A DNA stretch of 43,253 bases, taken from Scenedesmus sp. ARA3 (taxonomy: Eukaryota; Chlorophyta; Chlorophyceae; Sphaeropleales; Scenedesmaceae). Each line of letters begins with the position of its first letter. Position 1 is the stretch's first letter. The notes below the pieces were generated by a model. That model worked only from the letters and a program-made list of their open reading frames with translations, searched no databases and was not told the DNA's origin. The translations under genes were made by a program, and so were the position numbers. Shown here one piece after another: positions 33,977 through 43,253 of the stretch. Location: contig RWJK01001109.1 of the NCBI GenBank assembly GCA_004335835.1, positions 1 to 43,253 of the forward strand, given 5' to 3'.

Positions 33977-36900
33977 AGCAATGCACGTGCACGGCGTTGA
34001 AGGCACTTCCACCCTCGACTACAACGGAGCATTGGCCGGTGCTGTGGTCATGTGCCGAGCTGCAAGGCAGTAGGCTCCTGACCGTTGCTTGATGTTGATG
34101 ATTGCTGGGGCTGGGGCGCCTGCTGTATGACAGCACAGCAGAAACCTGGCTTGCGGTTACAGCGCTGTGCCACTTGGAACTATCAGCGTTACTTACGAAC
34201 TGTCATTGTGGGGGCACTGTAGCACTAGTTTGTCAATTAGCGGCACGTCGCCAACATCAGCATGGCTGTGCGCAGCTGTGACGTCTCACTTTGTTCAGAG
34301 TGTACCCACACACGAATTGGTGTCAATGCAACTTCCACCAGTAATGGCACATCCAGTGCTGATGCTGCTTCAGTGCTTTGTTCGATGAAGTAAGTGCGTG
34401 TCTGTGCGTGAGAACATGTGTATGTGTGTGCGTGTTTGCTCTCCTTGGATGGTCTGGACATGCTTAGCCATAGCCCACTTCTATGCTGCTTGTTCAGGTC
34501 TTGATAAACGACTTGATTTTTATATCACAACCGCGCTGCTGCCAGAATACTTACTTGTTTATCGTGCTTAGGTCCTGTGCACTGGGACGGGACAGGGCTG
34601 GGCACGTTGCAGCAGCTGCATCCTCCTTGCCTGTGCTAGGACACAGCACAGGTCGCTGGGCCTACAAACAACGCACAGACAATACGTCTGATTGGTTTGG
34701 CTGAAGTTCAGAATGTGAGAGCTTGAAACCTGGTAGTCCAGGCACATACTTGTGCAGCAGTAACAACAGATGCATGACGCACTTGCAGTGGTGTGTGTTG
34801 ATGGCTGTTTGCACCCTTGCTGCATGCGAGTGTAGCTGTAGCGGGTGGGCTCGCGAATACTTTTCTGTTTCGCATAAAAAACCTACTGTTCATGGCATGG
34901 CTGTTGTTCCGCTCTAGTGGGGCCCGGGGCCACTGGCTTGATTGGACCATGGTGTTGGCTGTTGTTCCGTTCTGTTGCTGCTTTGTGAAAACTGCCGGCC
35001 AGTACTGTCCCACATGACGTGGCGCCTTTGCATGTGCCTGTGCAAGTGTGCTCAGGCAGCGCCGTGTCCTTTAAAAAGGGTTGCAGCCGGTGGATCACAG
35101 GATTGATGGTGTGCTGTTCAGAAGTTCGCACGCTAACGTTCATTGTTCAGGAAAGTGCAGGAGGTGGTTGCTTCGGCTTTAAGCTGATCAGCCGGATGCC
35201 TCTATCAGGAGCGTGCCATAATTATGGCTTCTTATAAGAAGTGATCAGGCACTGAAAGGAGAGGTGGCGCGGGTCACCCCGTGCCGCGCAGATGTACTGT
35301 TATGCATGTATACATGTATGGTGGCAAAGCCATCATGATGTTTTGTGGCTGCCTGCTGGTAACACGATGAGGAATGGAACCATCTCCTGCTTGTGCTGCT
35401 CACATGCGCACTCGAGCTTGACTAGCAAGGCACACTGCCGACTGCTTAGCAGTGCTAAATCCATCTTGCTGGTTGTCACGCATTTGTACAACAGGAGGCA
35501 TTGAGGATTGTATTTGGAATGTGGTTGACTTGGACTGTCACATTCTGCAGTCACCGAGTGGCGGCTACAATACCCTGCGCACCGGGATTATCGGATAATC
35601 GTCGAATCATGACTCAACAAGCGCACGCCCGCACTACATGTCGAAACAAATAATTGCCGCAAATTCGTTTTGTTACAGGTGTTCATCATGACTGGCACTG
35701 GTGACATGCGTCGTGCGTTGCGGATGTGCACAAACCGCCTGAATTTGCTCCTGTACTTGCAACATGCTACGGGCAATTGACGGGCTGCAGACACATCCCA
35801 CAAACAGCAATCGCTGATCTCTCGCAAGAGGTTGCGCCAGCAACCGTCAGACTGCTAGCCAAACAGTGCATGCCAGTTCAAGCCCGTTGATGTCACCTCA
35901 TGTACATGCATAATTGGTCTACCAACAGGCGGACATGTACGCATGCCAAGCCAGTGTCTTGGCTCACAATACTTGCCGGCGCCTGTTGGCAGGCCAACTT
36001 GTGTCACCCTTGCGGCAAACGAATGCAGCAAATCAGCACCCGCACAACGCATGCAGTTGAACTGCGCGACGACAGCAGCCGCCCCCTGAAAGCAATGCTG
36101 GATGTCAACAGACAGGCCTCAGCAAGCACAGTGTGGTACTGATGCAAACTCGGTGCTAGTCAGTAAGCACTTGCAACCTGCATCACCTGCTGTATTTGTA
36201 TGTCCTGCACATGGTACACACTGGCTTTAATCTGCCCTCTGAGACGGGAGACTGACAGGGCCAACAGTCACATGTACACACACCCTACAAGCAACATGCA
36301 ATCTCTTTGTCAACACCTGCACTTGCACATGCTGCCATTGCCTGCAGGCAATGTGGGACCGCATCCAACGCCCAGCCGGCACCCGCAGCAGCAGTGCGTC
36401 TAAACGAATGCACGGCGCATGCCACAGCCAGCAGCAGCAGCAGCACTGCAAACCAAGTATACTGAAGACCAAACTGTGAAATCACATCATGTCATAGTGC
36501 ACAGGCGTGTGATTGTATGGTAGGAAGCTGAGAGTTTTGTACAATAAAGCCAGCAGCTGCGCTCGAAGCATCAGCCGCACCACACATGCTGAGTGCGCGT
36601 GTGCAGCAGTGCTGCATGAGGCCTGCTTGGATGTGATTGCAATGAGCATGAGAGGTAGCGGCCGTTTCAAAAGAGCCATCGGCCATCACAAAGACATCCA
36701 ACAAGAAGTGTACCCGAGTGAAGCATCTAGAGCAGGCAAACTATGCTTGTGCCGGTTCCCCACAGCAACCCATGGCAAACCAGCAGCAGCCCAAGCAACG
36801 CACAGATACTGCAGTGTTGAAGCCCTGCCCCTGTTAAGACGCAGCGCCGCTGCGCAAGCATGTACACGCTGCTGCAGCGGCAGGCGCAACGCTCGTTGAC

Positions 36901-38354
36901 ACAAGCACAAGGAAGCCCGTATACTCGTAATCCACAACCCCGATTGTGATGTATTGCGCAGCCACTGACAGTGGGGAGGTACGACCAGACCAGCCAGATA
37001 CAACCAGACCATCGCGTTTGCAAGGCACACACGACAATGGCGATAGTATTGAGCGTCGTCACGAAGCATGCGATGCAGATGATACTGGAAGCTGCCACGG
37101 CTCTGCAGATGCATTGTGCATTGAGCAAGGAAGCACCAAACTGGTGCGAGAGAGTGGTTGGCGGTCAGCGCCTCGTGTGGTTGACACACGCGTGCGCTCC
37201 CTTTATCAGCGACAGCGCTACACAGCACACACTCATCACCAGCAACAAGACAGCGCTTGCGCGCCCTGCTGCCTTGCAAACAGTACTGCCGAAAGAGCGT
37301 ACAACACCTCATCATGCTGCAGAGGGATGCATGACTCGTGCAGTGCTCAACACGGTACGGAGCAGCATGCAAAGCACGACCAGCGACAAACGCCAACGTG
37401 GCACCGTTGTGCGCTCGTGAACAGCCCCGTTGTTGCCGCAAACAATAGCAGCCTTTACAGCAGGCCTTAAACAAGCATGCATTCGTTACGGGTGATGACA
37501 ATGGGTAGCTGAAAACAGGGCCAGCTTTGAACGCCAGCAATGTGTAAGCGGCCACTCTTCGATCACATGTTATGCGCCTGATGGTGTGGCGATGTGATCA
37601 GCCCAACAAGCAGCTGCAGCATAATAGAAGCAGCAGCAGCAGCAGCTGCTGCAGCATAACAACAATTGTGGCGCGTAGTACAAGCGGGTTCATGCATGCG
37701 AGAGCTGGTGATGTGCATGCACGCTCACTGCCAACAATTGGCGGGTGTTAGAGCAGTGCTGTGCTGCGCACAGCCTGATGCGCGCGTGATGCTGGAAGAC
37801 TCCAAAACTGCAACCACGGCAACTGCAAGCCACCAGCCGCCGTACCCAGTACTAGTAGTACTATCTCTGTGCACGACAACACTCCTTGAGCGCGTAGGAT
37901 CTGTGTCTGACGTCCCTGGCCTCCTGTAAACACATCGTGCACGGCAGTACTGTGCTAGTGTGTAATAACATTGCCTGGGAAGACCCTTTCTCTGTGTAAC
38001 CCCTTGAGGCCCAGCATGCTGCAATGCACGTGTTGCGCAGCTGCAGCCCGCCGCTGTGAAAGCCAGTACCTGTGGTTGAATCGGGCATCATGCATTCAGG
38101 GGCATGTGACAGCAGTAACACCCCATGTAATAGGAGAAACACTCGGCGCCGCGCAAGCGCAGCTGCAGCCATATGCAGACATCATGCAGGATACGGCACG
38201 TGACAGGGGCCGACATGCAGTTGTGAAGGCCAACCACCAGCATACAATCGACTAGATGCAGTCACATCCACCACTGAACTACTGAACAGGGGGCACAGCA
38301 ACTCTGCAGGCCTGCAGACAGCGGCAAACGCTGAATTCTTTCAAATCCACACAC
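33977..38354. other. Long region without a recognisable gene
   Basis: About 4.4 kb after the TZF copy 2 gene. Open frames are short or, as with the 289-codon minus-strand frame at 36686-37555, lack an ATG near the start and any recognisable domain. There are short inverted repeats (for example gattatc-g-gataatc near 35585) and a short CAG cluster near 37630. The first few hundred bases are probably the TZF 3' UTR, but I found no TGTAA there. Confidence 0.5.
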
Positions 38355-38457
38355 CGCGTCTGCTGTTGCGCGCCACAACACACTCCATGCAACAAGCACC
38401 ATGCCGTTGCCGAGGTGTGCTAGCATCCACCTGGCCAGCACTGAAGCTCTGCCGCGG
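38355..38457 (-). other. Possible isolated exon of an unknown minus-strand gene
   Basis: Between a good acceptor (tgtttgcag) and a GTGTGT donor, one frame reads RGRASVLARWMLAHLGNG and continues with a hydrophobic stretch to WRATADA. I cannot connect it in phase to neighbouring exons, so this is weak evidence for a gene. Confidence 0.22.
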
Positions 38458-39088
38458 CTGCAAACACCCGCCACTGGCAGTGAAAAGCATGGCTGCTGCG
38501 ACTGCTGCTGCTAACGCACATGCAGCACAGATTACAGGCGGTTAGCAGCCGCAGCAGCGTGGCTGCTGAGTGGTAACAGGAACTGTGAAACACTGCCGAC
38601 ATTTGAGAAGCAGCAAACCGCAAGGGTGAGGTAGGTCAGCAACGGCACTCAGGCCCAGGTACAGCATCTGGCGACTAGAATCGCGTGATGACGAAAGCGT
38701 GAAACACACAACGTGTATAACCTGCATGCAACTCTGCCGCTCCCATGAAGTGCGCTACTCTACCCTCAAGACACAGAGCCTTTTCCCACACACACTCATC
38801 ATAATGTGCAAGCCGGTTGCCAATTTGTCACAAAACAATGAGCTGAACAACCAAAGCAGACAAATAATGCAAGTGCAAGCAGCATACTCGGATGGTACAA
38901 ACTGTAATGGGTGACACATGCAGCCAACTGCTGCTGGTGATTCCAATAACACCCTAGGAAGACAATAGTAGCGGCGTAACCCAGAGAACATGCACGAGTG
39001 CTGTTGAGACGTACAGAGGGGCAAGAACGAGCCGATGACGCAACGCAGGAGCAGTGATAGGACGCGACCTAAAAGCCTGCAGCCTCTT

Positions 39089-39112
39089 CTGAGTGAGTGA
39101 GTGAGTGAGTGA
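39089..39112. repeat. (TGAG)n microsatellite
   Basis: About six GAGT units directly before the hairpin cluster. Confidence 0.95.
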
Positions 39113-39113
39113 C

Positions 39114-39273
39114 TACCCAGGCCGCTCTGCAGCTCCTGGGTAAGTTAAGGCTAAGAGGGTGTGTGTGGCCAGGGGCAGCGCCCCTGGGCTCCACACCCTC
39201 TACCTGGCCTCTTCTGCAGGAACCTTGACGCTGAGCTGCAGCTGTCACCGGTGATTTGAACTGGTGACAGCTG
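39114..39273. other. Cluster of three strong hairpins
   Basis: Hairpin 1: TACCCAGG (39114-39121) with CCTGGGTA (39135-39142). Hairpin 2: GAGGGTGTG (39155-39163) with CACACCCTC (39192-39200), enclosing CCAGGGGC (39169-39176) with GCCCCTGG (39180-39187). Hairpin 3: CAGCTGTCACC (39239-39249) with GGTGACAGCTG (39263-39273), an 11-bp perfect stem. They could belong to a structured non-coding RNA or a small mobile-element remnant. Strand unknown. Confidence 0.6.
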
Positions 39274-40963
39274 GCATGGGATGCATTGGATGCTGACCAA
39301 CCATGCGTACAGCACGGCACCATGCAGGTATGCGAGAGCACAAGACATCATTCTGTGTGCATCAACACACCCGCACATGTGAAATACGACATGCTGCCAC
39401 GGGGTGACAACGAGTGCCGCCCTGACCAACAGACGATCGCAACACAGAGCTCTCGCCTGATCAGCAGCTGGTCAGCAGGACACAGACACAACACTGCGGC
39501 AAGACTGCACAACTCATGCCTTCTGCAGCAGGGTGCGGACTGCGAACCAGCTCCACATGTAACATCGCAGCGCCGTCATGCCATGGACAGGACCGGGTGC
39601 GGTAGCAAGCCATCACCATATACACTGCTGCAAAGATCATCTGCATGCCGTCAAATCCAGCTGCACGCAAAGGCCAGCTGCAGAACCCAGAAACACAGCG
39701 CACTGGCGGTGGCACAAGATGAGCAGCAGCATATACACCAAGCCGCTGCTGCCTCAGGCTCAAGCGTGTTGCGCAAACAGGTCAATCTGCGGCCGAGTTT
39801 GGCCAAGTGCGCGGCCATGCGACAACCCCGCAGGTCAGCCTAGTCTACCAATGCAACGCATGCAATGATCGTCAGCAGGCGCAGGAGCACGCATCTGCCT
39901 TTGACAAGAGATGGGCAGCCCGCATGTATGCATATTGCAACACGTAGCGTCAGCCGTCACAGCCTGTAAGGGGTCACGCAAACATAATCCAGAATGCGTT
40001 TGCGTAATAGCAGTGCAAGCAACGCAAGGGCCGAATACAATGCCACAGCAAGCTCACAGCTATCCACAGTCTTAGCGCACAGATGCTGTCAGGTCAGATC
40101 ACGTGACACACACCAACGCCGCACCTGCATTGCAGCTGCCGCAGCTGCAGCGCATGCGGCACGCTTTGCATCCAATTGCAAGCCACTTTGCTGCTGACAG
40201 TCAGGGGCAAAGCAGGGCCAGCCGAATGCACAGCTGAAGCATCAACCAACAATGTATGACGCACAAGCCGCACACACTGCTGCTGGTTATGCACACATAT
40301 ACAGCTGCCACAGGGGCTCTGGGCGCTGCATTGCAACACATATAGCTGTAGGTCAGAGCATTCCGCGTGGCACTGCAGGACATAGCAGCGCTGAACACGG
40401 GCAGGCAGACCTGATCAACAAGAGATTAGAGCACACACACGCCATCAGCGATGCCTGCGTACAATAGTCCTGCAGCATAGGCAGCACACTCACTGCTGGC
40501 CCACCACATACTTTTCACACGCAATGCATGCATTGCTGCATCATCAGCAGCCATGCGCTCGCCTGAGCTGTCGCAGGCAGAGCACACAGCTGCAAGGATT
40601 GCTTTCCAGAAACGCCAGCTACCAGAGCAATGTGCTGTGACTGTAGCAAGTGCACGCACAGGGGCCGTCACGCGCAAGCCACGATAGTGGATAGATGGTA
40701 CTGCGCGCAAACTCAAACGTGCTGTATTCTGAAGCTGGGCAGGCGCATATTCTGGCAGATATCGCGACCAGTTTCAATACAACTTGGAGCAGCACACGCG
40801 CGCACAACAGCGATGCCGCGCGCCTGTGCTGCAATAGCAGCGCACAAACTGAGCATGCACCGTGCTGCGATACCACAATACCAGCCTACGCAGACACACG
40901 CAACAGAGACACCATAGCTGTCGTAGCTCTCATAGCTGTCATTTCCTGCAAGACATTGCTCAC

Positions 40964-41496
40964 TCCCAACTGCTGCCAACTTCCTCCTGCAGTCCTGCAT
41001 CCTGCTGTGCTGACTGCACAGCATCCTGCTGCTGCTGTTGCTGCTGCTGCTGGTGAACCTGCATCTGTGTGCTGCCAACCGACTTAGGGGATAGCATCAG
41101 CTGCGGCGGCGCCCGGGGCAGGCCTGCATACCCGCTGCAAGCACTGTCTGCAATGCTCGGGTCACACTGCTCCGCTGCTGCCATGTTGGCTGCGGCCACG
41201 TTGGCAGCTGCGCCTGCTGCTGCTGCTGGCAGCACAGCAGCTGCTCCTCCAAAGCACACCCAAGGCTGCTGCTGCTGCTTGAGGAACACAGCTAGCCACA
41301 GTGTCAGCCGCACTTTATTGATTGTTTCGGCCATCAGCTGCTCGGCGCGGCACAGCGCGCTGTCTGTTGCTGCTGCCTCTGGGCACGCCTCGCACAGCAG
41401 GCTGGCCGCCTGCAGGGCCTGCATGGTACTGCCCAGGGATCGTGCACACATGCTCATTGCCACACCCATCATGCTTGATGGGCAGGCCTGCGCAGC
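40964..41496 (-). CDS. Probable exon of an unknown protein (partial)
   Basis: One open frame from a pyrimidine/CTG-rich acceptor (ctgctgccag) at 41497 to a GTGAGC donor at 40963. It encodes about 177 residues. A helical first part with regular Ala/Leu/Met/Cys spacing (MGVAMSMCARSLGSTMQALQ; AEQLMAETINKVRLTLWLAV) is followed by Ala- and Gln-rich low complexity. No family recognised. An upstream exon ending at a GTGAGT near 41684 would be in phase through the frame ending LQAPPPV. The downstream continuation was not resolved; alternatively the frame ends at the TGA just beyond the donor. Confidence 0.42.
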
Positions 41497-42118
41497 CTGG
41501 CAGCAGCAGCAGCAGCAGGTTTCATGTCAGTGCACATAGAGGAGGATGCTAAGCTGGGAGCTGCTGCGTTGTCACTAGGTTAAGAGTCGGGTAAAGCAGG
41601 TGAACAGCAAGAGGGGGTAGCGAGGAAGCAGCCAGTGTGGCCCTGGCGTGTTGCTGTACGGCAATGCCACAGGAACTCACCACTGGTGGTGGCGCCTGCA
41701 GGGGTGGGAAGTGCAACAGAGCAGACCGCTGCTGCACCAGACAGCTGGCAGCCGGTGTGCCGCATGGGTGCTGGTGTTGCTGCTGACCTGCCCAGCTTGC
41801 CAAAAATCCGCTGTGCTGATACTTTGCAGGCTGGCAGCATGGCATCAGCACGTGCACAGGCTGTGAGTCATTGGTGGGGTAGGGTCTGCAGCGCTTGGCA
41901 CACACGCTTCTGCTGCGCCGTATACAGCCAGTTTGGTCCTGTGGTGTTTGAACCAGGTCCATGCCTGCAAGCGGAACAGCCGACGATAAGAATCAACCAT
42001 ATCACAGAGTGGCCATCGAATTCCTCTTCAACCCTGCGAACTACTCACCTGATATACTTCAAGACACAATGTGTTTTCAACGCTAACAGAAATTAACGGC
42101 GCTGGCACGGCTGTGCGT

Positions 42119-42179
42119 GCACCCGTGCTTCTGGCTAGGATTTCTTGGCACCCGTGCTTCTGGCTATGTTCTTGGCACC
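42119..42179. repeat. Direct repeat of about 28-bp period
   Basis: gcacccgtgcttctggcta occurs at 42119 and 42148, and ttcttggcacc follows each copy. A short tandem duplication in unassigned sequence. Confidence 0.9.
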
Positions 42180-42512
42180 GCGAAGACCACCAACACAGAC
42201 GCCTTGTAATTGAGTTGCACTGAGTTGCGTTTGAGCGTGCTGAGATACCTAAAGTCGCTACCGCAGCAGCTTGCTCGACAATATAAACTTTCCTAGGGTC
42301 GTACAGCTGATCGAATACGCAAGCTGCTGTTTATGCGCAGGATGTGATACAAAAATGACTCTGTTTACATCCTTAGACAAACTTGACCGTAGGTATGGAC
42401 GCAAAGTTGAGAGATTCGCCCTTATATATAAAAATGACGGTTCGTCCATCGGATACTGCAGTAGAGCAAGCGCATCATTCTGCCCCGAGCACACATGCGT
42501 TGTTTGGTCGGA

Positions 42513-42764
42513 TTAGAAACGAATGTACAGTGCCAAGCACCCAGCAAGTCGCAGCTCAGCGCAGTGCGTCACAAGTCCGCCAATGACATCACTCTGCTCC
42601 CCCAGCTGTTTCAAATAATGCAACTTGTTTGCTGCCTTGAGATTAGCTGGTTCGTCATACACACAGCGGCGCAATATCCCGCCATGAAGTTCAGACAACC
42701 CTTGTTTTGTCCGAATGCTATGCTCAAGAAGCAGGCTGGTCGGCCTGATCACCAGCTCGTCCAT
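42513..42764 (-). CDS. Unassigned 83-codon ORF in AT-richer stretch
   Basis: ATG (MDELVIRPTSLLLEH) to TAA, without Gln/Ala runs, preceded by an AT-rich segment (aatttata) on its own strand. Its composition differs from the algal genes here. No family recognised; it could be a remnant of an inserted element or chance. Confidence 0.2.
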   Translation of the reverse strand: MDELVIRPTSLLLEHSIRTKQGLSELHGGILRRCVYDEPANLKAANKLHYLKQLGEQSDVIGGLVTHCAELRLAGCLALYIRF

Positions 42765-43253
42765 TATAAATTATTGTCAAATTGAATATTGACAGGTGCC
42801 TGGACCCTTGAACAAACTAAACGGAACGATTGCGGCACCTGGACGCGTGCACAATATCGCTGGATAGCAAGCGATCATCGCAGTGCTGACCAATCATGTT
42901 GAATAAAAACACGAATTTCACATCCTGCACGACGCTGAGGCACGTTGTGCACGCGATGACTCATCGGTGCTTACGAACAGCAGGTGGGATCACTTCCTGT
43001 GGTGGAAGCTGCCAGCTGGCACACACTTACTGCAGTCACAGGCCAATTAGAGCCGCTGGGTCCTGCAGAAGCAGTTCAGAAGGTGCAACCCCTACTATCA
43101 CACTCAAATGACGTTGAAGCATTGCATCAGACTGCTCACACCTCAGGTGATGCAATTCTTCAACTCCTGCAAGACAACAACGGGAGAGAGAGGCTTGTTA
43201 CAGGAGAAGGCAAGCTATCACCCGAGAGTGAGTCACTCGCCCTACTTTCAGCT

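Larger units (their letters stand above)
38458..40963. other. Region with hairpin cluster, no secure gene
   Basis: About 2.5 kb without a recognised coding region. A few exon-like pieces on the minus strand (for example 39839-39739, reading MAAHLAKLGRRLTCLRNT, and 40591-40497) have splice-like ends but do not join in phase. The structured segment at 39114-39273 is the clearest feature. Confidence 0.45.
41497..43253. other. Right-edge region, mostly unassigned
   Basis: Contains the likely 5' part of the unknown minus-strand gene (to about 41960), a short direct repeat at 42119-42179 and an AT-richer stretch at 42230-42860. No recognised gene in the last kilobase. Confidence 0.45.

Noticed and set aside
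36686..37555. 289-codon minus-strand ORF, Cys-rich
   Set aside because: Long for this composition, but it begins without an ATG, shows no domain and no coding bias like the neighbours. High Cys content comes from TGC-rich DNA. Transcript data could reopen it.
37850..37866. Small inverted repeat agtact-agt-agtact
   Set aside because: Six-base arms are expected often by chance in this window; nothing nearby suggests a function.

Overview
This is nuclear DNA of a green alga, most likely a chlorophycean (Chlamydomonas or Haematococcus type). The genes have many short exons with GT..AG introns. TGTAA poly(A) signals lie downstream of several stops. Proteins are loaded with poly-Gln and poly-Ala runs encoded by CAG/GCA arrays, and the conserved families are plant-like. 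The species cannot be fixed from sequence alone. A 50-N assembly gap sits inside a CTG repeat at 26861-26910. No bacterial, organellar, viral or intact transposon gene was recognised.

Layout: (1) 1-9978, minus strand: a GNOM/GBF1-type ARF guanine-nucleotide exchange factor, 17 exons, running off the left edge. (2) 10370-12856, plus: a two-exon gene, divergent from the first, for a low-complexity protein with a transit-peptide-like N-terminus, basic AT-hook-like motifs, an acidic centre and an RGG/Gln-rich tail. (3) 17232 to about 20203, minus: a plant-type CCCH tandem zinc-finger (RR-TZF) protein. (4) 21603-22939, minus: a small complex I subunit of the NDUFA8 family. (5) 23390-30355, plus: NOM1/Sgd1, a nucleolar MIF4G-MA3 protein, divergent from NDUFA8. 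(6) 31023-33805, plus: a second RR-TZF gene, with an in-frame TGA before a further open stretch. (7) About 34-43 kb: mostly non-coding or unrecognised, with one likely exon of an unknown minus-strand gene (40964-41496), a cluster of three strong hairpins (39114-39273) and an AT-richer stretch near the right edge.

The genes do not form one pathway; they cover vesicle traffic, mRNA control by CCCH proteins, respiration and ribosome biogenesis. The most unusual feature is shared by two unrelated genes. Many introns contain tandem, decaying copies of the edge of the neighbouring exon together with its splice site (five arrays in the ARF-GEF, three in NOM1). In addition, CTG repeats (sense strand) collect just upstream of acceptors, while CAG repeats occur in exons or just after donors. 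Exon models were built by hand from conserved protein blocks, GT/AG sites and reading phase. All 16 ARF-GEF junctions and all 11 NOM1 junctions keep phase.
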